From: Seohaeicola saemankumensis
Lineage (GTDB): Bacteria; Pseudomonadota; Alphaproteobacteria; Rhodobacterales; Rhodobacteraceae
Assembly: GCF_020171285.1 (NCBI RefSeq)
Contig: NZ_JAIUZI010000001.1
Coordinates: 186,001-250,000, forward strand
Length of the DNA stretch: 64,000 nt
Direction: 5' to 3'
Below the pieces are notes generated by a model. It searched no databases. It was given only the letters and a program-made list of their open reading frames with translations, and was not told the origin of the DNA. Below, piece by piece: positions 1 through 8,397 of the stretch (positions within the stretch are counted from its first letter, which is position 1; each line of letters begins with the position of its first letter). Both the position numbers and the translations under genes were made by a program.

Positions 1-234
1 AAGCTTCCCAAGCTTTGGGTGCAATCCAAAGTGCAATCGCGCCTTACGCGCGGTTGATGGTTAATTTGGGCTTGAGCAAAGTGACAATGACAGCGCCGTC
101 CTGCGATTGTTGAACAGGTAAACCCGCCGAAGCCCGGCGCGGACCAATGAGGGCGCGCCCCGCGCCAACAGCATTCTGCGCTTGACCACTTGCCTGCAAA
201 CCCTCAGGTTTCGGCCAAAAGAGCAGGAGCCGGA

Positions 235-1521
235 ATGGCCAAATCTCCCGCCCCCTTTGCGCCGTTTGAATGGATCATCGCCTGGCGCTATCTGCGCGCC
301 CGCCGCGCCGAAGGCGGGGTCAGCGTCATGACCTGGATCAGCCTGATCGGAATCGCTCTGGCGGTCTTTGCCTTGGTCTCGACATTGGCGATCCGCGAGG
401 GGTTGCGCGCCGATTTCATCAAACAGATGCTGGGCGCGAACGCGCATGTCGAGGTACACATGCGCCCGCAGGTCACCGACGGGCGGCTGGGCGATCACCT
501 GATCCGTGACTATGCAGATGTCGCTGACCGGCTTGAGGCGATGGAGGGCGTCATTGACGCCGCACCCCTGGTCAGGGCGCAGGTCATGGGCAGCTTTCGT
601 GGCCGCAACGCGCCGGTGGACGTTTACGGGATCACGCTTGACGACCTGATGGACTATCCGCTGGTTGCAGACCCGGAAACGGCCACGGGCGATTTGGCGC
701 GGCTGAACGATGGGGTCGCTCTGGGCAGCGCGCTGGCGCGGCAACTGTCTGTGGGTGTTGGTGATCGCGTCAAATTCATCTCGCCGGACGGCGTCAAGAC
801 TGCGCTGGGCACCTCGCCCCGGATATCGGCCTATGAGGTGGTTTATGTCTTTTCCTTCGATCAGGGGCTGATCGACCGGACCCGCGCCTATCTGCCGTTG
901 AGCGAGGCGCAATCGTTTTTCAACAAGGAGGGCGGTGTCGACCAGATCGACGTGCTGGTGCGCGAACCGGAAACCGTTCAGACGATGGTCGCTCCGATCG
1001 AGGCTGCCGCCGGGCCGCGCGCCTATGCCTGGACCTGGCAAGATCGGTTTGGCGACATGCTGCGTGCGTTGAAGTTGCAGGACAATGCAATCTTTGTCGT
1101 ACTGGCTATTCTCGTCCTGATCGCCGCGCTGAACATCGTGTCCGGGCTGATCATGCTGGTCAAGAACAAGGGACGCGACATCGGCATCCTGCGAACCGTC
1201 GGTCTGAGCGAAGGTTCGGTGTTGCGGGTGTTCTTTCTGTGTGGCGCGCTGGTCGGGACCTGCGGCACCATTCTGGGTGTCATTCTGGGCATAGTGTTTT
1301 CGCTGAACATCGAGTCCGTCTATGCCTTGGTAAACACGCTATCGGGCGACGGGGTGCAGCGGCTGGAGGCCAACGGTTTCATCTTTCCCTCGGCAAAACT
1401 TACGGTCGGGGACGTCGCCGCGTCGGCGGGGCTGAGTATCGCGCTCAGTTGGCTGATCACCTTCTTTCCGGCCCGCCGGGCGGCGCGGATGAACCCGGTC
1501 GAGGCGCTGCGCTATGAGTGA
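235..1521 (+). CDS. lolC: Lipoprotein-releasing system permease (LolC/LolE family)
   Basis: Inner-membrane permease of the LolCDE ABC machine that detaches outer-membrane lipoproteins for transfer to LolA. The 428-residue product has the expected layout: a first membrane helix near residues 32-54 after an IAWRYLRARR-type cytoplasmic start, a large periplasmic domain, three C-terminal helices and the MacB/FtsX-type ending RRAARMNPVEALRYE. The ATG at 235 follows a good GCAGGAG site; an in-frame start at 190 would add 15 residues unlike the family. It overlaps lolD by 8 bp. A single LolC/E-type permease gene is seen, as in bacteria where a LolF homodimer replaces LolC plus LolE; the left edge hides whether another exists. 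Confidence 0.93.
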   Translation: MAKSPAPFAPFEWIIAWRYLRARRAEGGVSVMTWISLIGIALAVFALVSTLAIREGLRADFIKQMLGANAHVEVHMRPQVTDGRLGDHLIRDYADVADRLEAMEGVIDAAPLVRAQVMGSFRGRNAPVDVYGITLDDLMDYPLVADPETATGDLARLNDGVALGSALARQLSVGVGDRVKFISPDGVKTALGTSPRISAYEVVYVFSFDQGLIDRTRAYLPLSEAQSFFNKEGGVDQIDVLVREPETVQTMVAPIEAAAGPRAYAWTWQDRFGDMLRALKLQDNAIFVVLAILVLIAALNIVSGLIMLVKNKGRDIGILRTVGLSEGSVLRVFFLCGALVGTCGTILGVILGIVFSLNIESVYALVNTLSGDGVQRLEANGFIFPSAKLTVGDVAASAGLSIALSWLITFFPARRAARMNPVEALRYE

Positions 1522-2194
1522 TCCGGTCCTGAGCCTCAGCGCGATTGCCAAGACTTACAATGCCGGTCTGCCGGGCGAGGTCCGCGTCTTGCAGGGCATC
1601 GACCTGTATATCTCTCCGGGCGAAGTGGTGGCTCTTGTTGCACCGTCTGGTGCGGGGAAATCGACGTTACTGCATATTGCCGGCCTGCTGGATACGCCGG
1701 ACGCGGGCAACGTCAGGATCGCGGGGCAGGATATGACCGGAAAAAGCGATCGGGCGCGAACCGCTGTCCGGCGCCGCGATGTCGGTTTCGTCTACCAGTT
1801 CCATCACCTTTTGCCCGAGTTCACGGCGGCGGAAAACGTGGTCTTGCCGCAATTGGCAAATGGTGTTTCGGCGGTCGCGGCAAATGATCGGGCGCTGGAT
1901 TTGCTGGACCGTGTCGGCGTTGCTGCGCGTGCCGGTCACCGTCCGGCAGCCCTGTCGGGCGGCGAACAGCAAAGGGTGGCGTTTTGTCGGGCTTTGGCGA
2001 ATTCGCCGCGTCTGCTGCTGGCGGATGAGCCGACCGGGAATCTGGATCCGGCGACTTCGGACCAGGTGTTCAATGCACTGATGGATCTGGCGCGGGATAC
2101 CGGGTTGTCGGCCCTGATTGCGACCCACAACCATGCGCTGGCGGAACGGATGGACCGGGTGCTTCGGCTCGACGGCGGGCGGCTGGCGGAATGA
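1514..2194 (+). CDS. lolD: Lipoprotein-releasing ABC transporter ATP-binding protein LolD
   Basis: ATPase that powers lipoprotein release with the permease just upstream. The 226-residue product shows Walker A at residues 43-51 (APSGAGKST, with Ala for the first Gly), the signature LSGGEQQR near 147 and Walker B LLLADEP near 167-173. It starts inside the end of lolC (ATGAGTGA overlap), so the two are surely translated together. Length is normal for LolD. The c-type cytochrome gene starting about 100 bp downstream is on the same strand and may be read from the same transcript. Confidence 0.95.
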   Translation: MSDPVLSLSAIAKTYNAGLPGEVRVLQGIDLYISPGEVVALVAPSGAGKSTLLHIAGLLDTPDAGNVRIAGQDMTGKSDRARTAVRRRDVGFVYQFHHLLPEFTAAENVVLPQLANGVSAVAANDRALDLLDRVGVAARAGHRPAALSGGEQQRVAFCRALANSPRLLLADEPTGNLDPATSDQVFNALMDLARDTGLSALIATHNHALAERMDRVLRLDGGRLAE

Positions 2195-2297
2195 TTGGCA
2201 CAAACCCGTCTCTGACCGGGCAGCGCCGGCTGGCTTGATCTGGATCATGGCACAACCGAGGTCGCTGCAGGAGCTTGAAGTCAATGCGGCAAAAGAC

Positions 2298-2708
2298 ATG
2301 AGAGCGATGCTGAAACGCCTGACGCTGGTTCCGATTTCTTTGTTGGCGGGATTGGGTGCCTGTTCGGGTGCAGCGCCCCTGTCAGGAGACGTTCTGTATC
2401 GGCAGAACTGTGTCGCTTGCCATGGCGCGAGCGGCGCGGGTGACGGGCCGCTGGCGGCGGATTTGCCGGTCCCGCCGGCAAACCTGCGTGGGCTGTCCGC
2501 TTCGAATGGCGGTGTATTTCCAGCCGAGGATGTGATGGCCACGATTTATGGCTATCGTGGCAAGGAATTCGAAGGATTGATGCCGGCGTTCGGGGGCATT
2601 CTGGACAGTCCGGAAACCACGTGGACAGCGCCGGATGGACGTGAGGTGGCCACGCCTTCGGCATTGGTTGCGCTGGCGGATTATCTTGAAACGTTGCAGG
2701 ATCACTGA
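2298..2708 (+). CDS. Monoheme c-type cytochrome, lipoprotein (paralog 1 of 3)
   Basis: Small electron carrier, probably exported and lipid-anchored. The ATG at 2298 gives a 136-residue protein with an N-terminal hydrophobic segment ending in lipobox LGAC (Cys22), a heme c motif CVACH at 38-42 and a likely axial Met in the later sequence LMPAFGG. No strong ribosome site is visible before this ATG, so the start rests on the signal peptide. It shares the NGGVFP segment and a C-terminal LADYLETLQ helix with the next two genes, so the three are tandem paralogs. The redox partner is not shown by the context. Confidence 0.85.
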   Translation: MRAMLKRLTLVPISLLAGLGACSGAAPLSGDVLYRQNCVACHGASGAGDGPLAADLPVPPANLRGLSASNGGVFPAEDVMATIYGYRGKEFEGLMPAFGGILDSPETTWTAPDGREVATPSALVALADYLETLQDH

Positions 2709-2737
2709 GGTCGGGGCGACAGAAGAGGACAAGACGC

Positions 2738-3142
2738 ATGAGGATGAAAACGAGCCTGTTGATAGCGGCGCTGTTTGTCGGGGCCGGGCCGACGTTGGCG
2801 CAGGACATAGAGGTCGGATCCGGGCTCTACAGGGTGCATTGCGCGACGTGCCATGGGATCGACGCGACAGGGCAGGGGCCCATGGCGGGTGTCCTCGTCA
2901 TCAAACCGGCCAACCTAAAGCGGTTGAAATCCGAAAATGGCGGCGTTTTCCCAACCGAACGCGTGGTCAAACGGATCGACGGTCGCGACCCCTTGGTCAG
3001 TCACGGCAGCCCGATGCCGGTCTACGGCCATTTCTTCGAAGGCAGGGATCAGGCAATCAAAGCTCCCAGCGGGCAGCCGATCATGACCAGCGAGCCGATC
3101 GTCGATCTGCTGGCCTACTTGCAGTCCATCCAGGTCGAATAA
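2738..3142 (+). CDS. Monoheme c-type cytochrome, periplasmic (paralog 2 of 3)
   Basis: Soluble exported cytochrome c of 134 residues. It has a cleavable signal peptide (likely cut after the Ala of PTLA, about residue 21), heme motif CATCH at 35-39 and candidate axial Met in SPMPVYG. The NGGVFPTERVVKRIDGR segment and the terminal LLAYLQSIQVE match its neighbours. It lies 29 bp after paralog 1 and 1 bp before paralog 3, so the three form one operon. Unlike the flanking paralogs it has no lipobox, suggesting a mobile carrier between two anchored ones; that role is inference. Confidence 0.88.
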   Translation: MRMKTSLLIAALFVGAGPTLAQDIEVGSGLYRVHCATCHGIDATGQGPMAGVLVIKPANLKRLKSENGGVFPTERVVKRIDGRDPLVSHGSPMPVYGHFFEGRDQAIKAPSGQPIMTSEPIVDLLAYLQSIQVE

Positions 3143-3143
3143 C

Positions 3144-3554
3144 ATGGCTCGAGCATATTTCGGCGCGGCTCTGGGCATCGCCCTGACGGGGGTGGCCGGC
3201 TGCATCCAGAGCGAGATGCCCGGCCCGGATGAGGGGGCGGTCTTGTTCGCCGACAACTGCACGGCCTGCCATGGCTACCGTGCCGAAGGCGGCGAGCTGA
3301 TCGGTGGGCAGGTGGCGCCTGACCTGACCGGCATTGCGGCCCGCAACGATGGCGTGTTTCCGCGCGCCCAGGTGCTGAGCCAGATAGACGGCTATGGCAA
3401 GGGCAAGGTGTCGTCCGACATCATGCCCGAGTTCGGCGCGCTGCTTGATGGTGAATTGGTTCCGGTCGACATTGACGGAACTCTGACACCGACCCCGCGA
3501 CCACTGGCGGCTCTGCTCGCCTACCTTGAAAGCATTCAGGTGGACGAGCTTTAG
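3144..3554 (+). CDS. Monoheme c-type cytochrome, lipoprotein (paralog 3 of 3)
   Basis: A 136-residue cytochrome c with signal sequence and lipobox GVAGC (Cys20), heme motif CTACH at 39-43 and candidate axial Met in IMPEFG. The NDGVFPRAQVLSQIDGY segment and the ending LLAYLESIQVDEL are shared with the two upstream genes. It starts 1 bp after the previous stop, so translational coupling is likely. Its stop codon overlaps the convergent lipoprotein gene by 4 bp. The terminal oxidase or dehydrogenase it serves is not in the window. Confidence 0.88.
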   Translation: MARAYFGAALGIALTGVAGCIQSEMPGPDEGAVLFADNCTACHGYRAEGGELIGGQVAPDLTGIAARNDGVFPRAQVLSQIDGYGKGKVSSDIMPEFGALLDGELVPVDIDGTLTPTPRPLAALLAYLESIQVDEL

Positions 3555-4234
3555 TCGCAGATCCCGGCAAGCTCTGCGTCTTTCCACGGCAGATAGACGT
3601 TGTGTTCGCGCTTGCTCTGCGGCAGGTCCGAGACCGGAAAGGCGTCTGCCAGCATTGCGTGCAGGCGCTGGGTTCGGGCAGCCTTGGGCGCAAGTGCCCG
3701 GCAGCAGACATACTCTTCCACGATGGCGCCTTGCTGCTCGTATCCATAGCTCAGCAAATCTGGCGCGCCATCCAGATCGAACAGATAGGGGTCGTCGCTC
3801 TGATTGTGCTCGGCAGCGGCGCGCAGCGGGTGATACCCCGTTACAGAGCGGTTTTGCCATTGCCAGACGTGTGTCAGCTCGTGCGCCAGCAGCATGGCCT
3901 CGATCAAGTACAGCCGCTCCGGGTAACCGGGCATGTAGTTCGGCGTATACCAGTCCTTGCTGAAGTAGACCGAGTTGAACAGTGCGACGGCCGCGGGCTT
4001 GGTGGTGACGATCTCATCGCGGGCGGGCGGCAGGATCAGTTCACGGCAGGTCACGCGCGGTCTCGGTTTGCGGTGAAAGGTGACGCTGCCCACCGGCGCG
4101 CCCTTGACCAGACGTACCCGGCTGGTGTCCACCGCATCGCCGTGAATAGACGCAGCAAATGACCGCTCGCTGTCGGTCAGGGGGCGACCGCAGGAGGCCA
4201 CGATCAGCAGGATTAGAAACGCGCGCAGGATCAT
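3551..4234 (-). CDS. Lipoprotein with HELTH zinc-protease-like motif
   Basis: A 227-residue protein of unknown function. The N-terminus is a lipoprotein signal with lipobox VASC (Cys15). A LLAHELTHVWQWQ segment carries HExxH at 118-122, followed by EE at about 173-174 (AIVEEYVCC), which could supply the third zinc ligand as in gluzincin-like folds. Another cysteine (about 63) and the CC pair could form disulfides. It is convergent with the cytochrome operon (4-bp stop overlap). A peptidase role is plausible but unproven; related domain proteins are usually annotated only as hypothetical. Confidence 0.75.
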   Translation of the reverse strand: MILRAFLILLIVASCGRPLTDSERSFAASIHGDAVDTSRVRLVKGAPVGSVTFHRKPRPRVTCRELILPPARDEIVTTKPAAVALFNSVYFSKDWYTPNYMPGYPERLYLIEAMLLAHELTHVWQWQNRSVTGYHPLRAAAEHNQSDDPYLFDLDGAPDLLSYGYEQQGAIVEEYVCCRALAPKAARTQRLHAMLADAFPVSDLPQSKREHNVYLPWKDAELAGICD

Positions 4235-4304
4235 GGTGCGACCCTAGCCAGAACCCAGGGTGCCGGATAGGCGTAAGTTATTCCGATGACGGATTTTTGT
4301 CGGC

Positions 4305-4967
4305 TCAAAGGCTCATCGCCAACACTCGGCTGATTTCGGTCAGAGACCGGCCAGACTGTTCCATCCAGGTATTGAAGGCAGCCTGAACCTCCGCCATCGC
4401 TTTTTTCGAGGTGGGGGGCTTGTCGACGATATCTTCGGCAATCAGGCGGGCGGTGACATCGCGCGACAGAATAAAGCTGTCGCGGCCGCAAAACCGCATT
4501 GCGTATTGTCCCGTGGTGCCGCCCAATCGCGAACCATCCCGTTTTAGCAGGTCCAACAGACCAACGTAGTCAGTCGATGGCCAGCCACCCAATACCTTAC
4601 CCGCGCCGCCCTGATCCCGCAGTCCCATCAGGAACGCCGCATTGTCGCGCACCGTCGCGATCTTGGTTCCATTGCGCACGATGCGGGCATCCTGCAAAAG
4701 CGCGTCGAACTTTTCGTCATCCATAAATGCGCATCGCCCAACGTCGAACCCGTCAAAGGCGGATTCGAACCCCTCCCACTTCGCCTCGATGACCTTCCAG
4801 TTGAACCCGGCCTGAAACACGGATTTGGTAATCGTCGCCAGCCAGCGATCTTCGGCAAGCTCGGCGAGTTCCGCCGGCGGAAGTGGCCGGGTCAGCTTTG
4901 CTTCCAGAGCGGCTTCACCGCCATGCCGAGCGGCGGCCAGGCCGAAAATTTCGTCAAAATGCATCAC
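4305..4967 (-). CDS. DNA-3-methyladenine glycosylase I-like protein (Tag family)
   Basis: Base-excision repair glycosylase homolog of 220 residues. The segment FQAGFNWKVIEAKWEGFESAF resembles the FQAG-W motif region of Tag, and the general helical pattern fits the HhH-GPD-like Tag fold. It lacks the N-terminal Cys-x-Trp start and the C-terminal His/Cys that bind structural zinc in Escherichia coli Tag, so it belongs to a shorter divergent branch. The start at 4967 begins MMHFDEIFGLAAARHGG, typical of that branch. It stands alone, flanked by the HELTH lipoprotein and the thioesterase on the same strand. Confidence 0.8.
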   Translation of the reverse strand: MMHFDEIFGLAAARHGGEAALEAKLTRPLPPAELAELAEDRWLATITKSVFQAGFNWKVIEAKWEGFESAFDGFDVGRCAFMDDEKFDALLQDARIVRNGTKIATVRDNAAFLMGLRDQGGAGKVLGGWPSTDYVGLLDLLKRDGSRLGGTTGQYAMRFCGRDSFILSRDVTARLIAEDIVDKPPTSKKAMAEVQAAFNTWMEQSGRSLTEISRVLAMSL

Positions 4968-5065
4968 TATCTACTCCATGTCGCGCGAATTGTTGCCATT
5001 TTGTTCCGCCTTGATCAAGCGTGACGGCACATTGCAGCGACGGGTCGCGGTAACGTGATCCGGGA

Positions 5066-5470
5066 TCAGGGCGCGAAAAACGTGGCGGTCGCGGTCGATA
5101 CCAGCTTGCCGCTAGATTCTTCGCGCATCTCAGCGCGGGCAAAAACCAGCGCCTTGCCTGCCCGTACGACCTGAGCATGGCACAGGATGGCAGAACCCAC
5201 ACCTGGCCGCAGGAACTGAGTATGCAGGTCGGTGGTGGCAAAGGGCTTGAACTCGCCTGCGTGCCCGATGGCCGCCAGGACCATTGCGGTATCGGCAAGG
5301 GCGGCCAGCGCCTGTCCGGACACGATGCCCCCGACCCGCGCCAGATGGTCGTCAAGCGGCATCCGGATCAACGTGTGCTCGGCGTCAAACTCGGTCACCG
5401 TCAGGTTTAGGGCCAGGACCCATTGGGCAAAATTCTCGTCCAGAAATGCCTGGGCAGCTTGTGGTGTCAC
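5066..5470 (-). CDS. PaaI/hotdog-fold thioesterase
   Basis: Acyl-CoA thioesterase-like protein of 134 residues from a GTG start at 5470, which has an AAAGGATC ribosome site 8 bases upstream; the longer reading frame to 5605 overlaps the sulfotransferase gene and is unlikely. Sequence features are GGIVSGQALAALADTAM (the hotdog helix with Asp) and DLHTQFLRPG, then an ARAEM strand near the end, all typical of PaaI/YbdB-type hotdog enzymes. Substrate cannot be told. It begins 31 bp after the stop of the sulfotransferase gene on the same strand, so the pair may be cotranscribed. Confidence 0.82.
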   Translation of the reverse strand: MTPQAAQAFLDENFAQWVLALNLTVTEFDAEHTLIRMPLDDHLARVGGIVSGQALAALADTAMVLAAIGHAGEFKPFATTDLHTQFLRPGVGSAILCHAQVVRAGKALVFARAEMREESSGKLVSTATATFFAP

Positions 5471-5501
5471 AGGTTTTGATCCTTTTGCCTGAGAAGTTCT
5501 T

Positions 5502-6494
5502 TCATTCGAGACGGCCCAGCATATTGTCCAGCCGGCTGACCTGCCCCGGATTGAGAGGAAGGGTGGAAAACAGGTCGCGGATCGCGTCGACTTGTTCGGG
5601 GCCAAGGCGAAAGCGCGGTTTGTCTTCGGCTGTGATCCGAGGAACGTCGAGGCCGGTTTCTTGCTTTACCTGCTGCAGGTCAGCGGCGACCTTCGTGTTC
5701 AGGAACTGGCGAACCGGCCCCTCTGCAAATGGGAAAGATGGTCCGTTCCAGATGTTCAGGGACTTGTTTGCCCGAAGCGTATCGAACAGGGCGTTTCGTT
5801 GATCAATGTCCAGTCCGAGGCGACGGGCACACAACATTGCCGTCAGACCAAACCCATTCATCGAGGCGTTTCTGCGTTGTGTCTGTTGGGGCGGGGCGGC
5901 GTGGCCAAAGCCGATCAAATCCAGGAACCGTTGAACCAGATCTCTCGACGGATGGTAGTTTAGAAAGATCACGGGCAGATCCATGCGCTGCCAGGCGGTG
6001 ATCAGCGGCATCAGGCACAGCTGTTCTCCGGCTTCCTTGAGGTAGACATTGGGCATCCGGGCTTCGTCGGTCTGCTGGTCTTTTATCTGCTGGTTGTAAG
6101 AAGAGGCGGCCCGTTCGAGGGGGTGCCGCAGCACGACAATAACAGTCACCTTGTCAAAGGGGGTGGCCAATGCCGGCAGAACACGGGCAAGAAAGGTTTG
6201 CGCCAACTCCGGAGTCAGCAATTCGCTGCTGATCACCACGTCCTTGGTTTGGGCAATCGCGTGGTCCAATTCATCGATCAGGGCAGGAAGCAGCGCGTCC
6301 CAGTCCGGGATATCTATCGTGCCATAGCTGGTTCGCCCCTGCAGAGCAAAACTCAGTTTGTGATGGGCCCCGTCTGGCCACTGTCCGGTTGCGGGATAGA
6401 CCAGCCCCGCCGGAGTGGCATCGCGCAATTGCGCCTGAATGGCGCTGGTGCCGGTCTTGGGCGGGCCGCAGTGAAGAAACAATTGTTTGGGCAT
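5502..6494 (-). CDS. Sulfotransferase-like protein
   Basis: A 330-residue protein starting MPKQLFLHCGPPKTGTSAIQ. The HCGPPKTGTSA loop matches the 5'-phosphosulfate-binding P-loop of PAPS-dependent sulfotransferases, and VLRHPLERAASSYNQ (about residue 140) matches the 3'-phosphate-binding region with its Arg and Ser. The family transfers sulfate from PAPS to carbohydrates or other acceptors; the acceptor is unknown. The fused Sat-CysC enzyme at 13766-15484 could supply PAPS. Sequence after residue 200 is poorly conserved, as usual for the family. Confidence 0.78.
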   Translation of the reverse strand: MPKQLFLHCGPPKTGTSAIQAQLRDATPAGLVYPATGQWPDGAHHKLSFALQGRTSYGTIDIPDWDALLPALIDELDHAIAQTKDVVISSELLTPELAQTFLARVLPALATPFDKVTVIVVLRHPLERAASSYNQQIKDQQTDEARMPNVYLKEAGEQLCLMPLITAWQRMDLPVIFLNYHPSRDLVQRFLDLIGFGHAAPPQQTQRRNASMNGFGLTAMLCARRLGLDIDQRNALFDTLRANKSLNIWNGPSFPFAEGPVRQFLNTKVAADLQQVKQETGLDVPRITAEDKPRFRLGPEQVDAIRDLFSTLPLNPGQVSRLDNMLGRLE

Positions 6495-6559
6495 AATGAA
6501 CTGCCGTGGATCTGGCGCTGGTGCCCAATGTGCGGGCCTGAACGGGCGGGTCGTCTGGG

Positions 6560-7171
6560 CTAGTCAGCAAAGGGGTCTGTTGTTGTTCCGGTTCCGGATG
6601 TCGCAAATGGATCTGTCTGCGATGCCAAAGCTTCGAAATAACTTTTCTGACAGGCAACCACCTCGTCGAAAGCGACACGTGATCCGCGCAGCGTGTAGCG
6701 GCCCAGAGTGGTCTTTCCATAACTCCAGCGCATTGAGGTTTCCCGCTGGAACTCGTCGATGAACAAGGCCGCCTCGTCGGTTTCCGCGTCGATCATGATA
6801 TTCAAACCCGGGTAGCCATCCATCACGACGCCGTCCATTTCCAGCGTCCAGGGACTTTCATTGCCGAATTTGACCTCGATCGAATACTCCTTGTCGTGCT
6901 CGATGGACTCCCAACGTTCGTCCAGCAGGGTTACATCCAGCGTCAACTGATCGTTGTTGTTGTCAAAACCGATGAAAAAGGCGGTATTCTTTTCGAATAG
7001 TGCAAAAGCCTGGCACCCCTGGGAGTTTGTGTAGAAGGAAACATCCCAGCCGCCGACGGTTTTCCAGTCTACGGTTTCCGCCTGTACCGCGTTCGCGGAC
7101 ATCAAGGTAGCCGCACAGAATGCCACCGAGACTCGGCGCACTTGCCCGGCAAGAAATCTTTTCAGTCGCAT
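6560..7171 (-). CDS. Secreted protein of unknown function
   Basis: A 203-residue protein with a Sec signal peptide (charged MRLKRFLAGQVRR start, hydrophobic core, cut near ANAVQA/ET at about residue 30). The ATG at 7171 has a clear GGGAGG site; the longer frame to 7663 runs into the opposite-strand betaine gene and is rejected. The mature protein has two widely spaced cysteines (CQAF early, CQKS late) that may pair. I do not recognise a family with certainty; it looks like small secreted proteins of Rhodobacterales. The divergent neighbour is a betaine-binding protein gene 244 bp away. Confidence 0.7.
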   Translation of the reverse strand: MRLKRFLAGQVRRVSVAFCAATLMSANAVQAETVDWKTVGGWDVSFYTNSQGCQAFALFEKNTAFFIGFDNNNDQLTLDVTLLDERWESIEHDKEYSIEVKFGNESPWTLEMDGVVMDGYPGLNIMIDAETDEAALFIDEFQRETSMRWSYGKTTLGRYTLRGSRVAFDEVVACQKSYFEALASQTDPFATSGTGTTTDPFAD

Positions 7172-7415
7172 GGTGCCTCCCAATTGCAGGACCGATCCGG
7201 CCTGAGTATCGTGGCCATGTTGCGGCAGACCATGACTATACCCGGTTTTTTTGTTCTGCCAACCGCGCTTATGCCCTCCGGCGCGGACCGGTTGCCGCGA
7301 GTAGGTCGCGCGCACAGCCGCCGAATAAGAGGGGCGGTTTTCCAAAAGGCAGGGTGACACTTGTCCAGTTTTGCCGAATACTTCGTGCGATAAAACAAAC
7401 AACTGGGGAGTCATT

Positions 7416-8387
7416 ATGATGAAACAACACATGAGTTTCGCGCTGGCCGCGGCCGCCGGCATTGCTATGCAGGTCGCGACACCGGTGCATGCCGCCGAGA
7501 TGGGCGCGGTCGATGAACCGATCAAACTGGCAATCAACGAATGGACCGGCCAGCATGTGACGACCCATGTCGCTGGCGAAATGCTCAAGGCCGCCGGGTA
7601 CAAAGTGGAGTATGTCACCGCCGGAATGATGAACCAGTTCCAGGCGCTGGCCGATGGGGACATTCACGCCACGCTCGAGATCTGGTCGTCCAATGTGTCC
7701 GATGAATATGCCAAGAAGATCGGCGAAGGCACTGTTGTCGAACTCGGCGATCTTGGCCTCGATGCCAAGGAAGGGATCGCTTATCCCGCGCATGTGGCCG
7801 ATCTTTGCCCGGGCCTGCCCGCCTGGGAGGCATTGAAGGACTGCGCACCGGTCTTCGCCATCGCCGAGACTTTGCCGATGGGCCGCCTGGTCGACTACCC
7901 GGCCGATTGGGGCACGCCCGGAGCCGACCGGATGACCGGCCTGGCCCTGCCGTTCAAGGCGGTTCCCGCCGGTTCCGAAGGGGCTCTGATCGCGGAATTG
8001 CGCGCCTCGACCGAGCGTAAATCACCGCTGCTGATCACCTTCTGGCAGCCCCATTGGGCCATGTCGGCTTATGACGTAAAGTTCGTCGATCTGCCGGTTG
8101 GTAACGAAGACTGCTTTAACGATCCGGCATGGGGGCCAAATCCCGATGCGGTCAACGATTGCGACTTTGCCCCGTCTCGGATCTTCAAGGCGTCCTGGAG
8201 CGGTTTCGAGGAGAAATGGCCCGCCGCTTTCGAGATCCTGTCGAACTACCAGCTGAGCGTTGAGGCGCAGCAGCCGATGATGGGTGCGGTCGACGTCGAT
8301 GGCGGCGCCGTCGAAGAGGTGGTCGCAGCATGGATGTCCGAAAACGAAGGCGACTGGCGCCCGGTTGTCGACATGGCGACCAAGTGA
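7416..8387 (+). CDS. proX: Glycine betaine/proline ABC transporter substrate-binding protein
   Basis: Periplasmic binding protein of 323 residues for a quaternary-amine/betaine importer. The ATG at 7416 follows GGGGAG and begins a signal peptide cut near VHA/AE. IKLAINEWTGQHVTTHVAGEML and the acidic-aromatic pattern (ATLEIWSS, FWQPHWAM) match OpuAC/ProX-type domains whose Trp cage binds trimethylammonium groups. Paired cysteines near LCPG, KDCAP, EDCF and NDCDF suggest disulfides. It leads an operon with the ATPase and a fused permease. Exact substrate (betaine, choline, carnitine, proline betaine) is not fixed by sequence. Confidence 0.9.
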   Translation: MMKQHMSFALAAAAGIAMQVATPVHAAEMGAVDEPIKLAINEWTGQHVTTHVAGEMLKAAGYKVEYVTAGMMNQFQALADGDIHATLEIWSSNVSDEYAKKIGEGTVVELGDLGLDAKEGIAYPAHVADLCPGLPAWEALKDCAPVFAIAETLPMGRLVDYPADWGTPGADRMTGLALPFKAVPAGSEGALIAELRASTERKSPLLITFWQPHWAMSAYDVKFVDLPVGNEDCFNDPAWGPNPDAVNDCDFAPSRIFKASWSGFEEKWPAAFEILSNYQLSVEAQQPMMGAVDVDGGAVEEVVAAWMSENEGDWRPVVDMATK

Positions 8388-8397
8388 GCGCAGGCGC

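Noticed and set aside
1..234. Paired AAGCTT sites and a CCCAAGCTTTGGG near-palindrome at the left edge, plus GTGCAATC twice
   Set aside because: Could be a terminator of a gene to the left, but no T run follows and the neighbour is outside the window.
4748..4772. T-loop-like GGTTCGAATCC on the minus strand, as in tRNA genes
   Set aside because: It lies inside the intact Tag-like reading frame and no acceptor stem or anticodon arm can be found around it.
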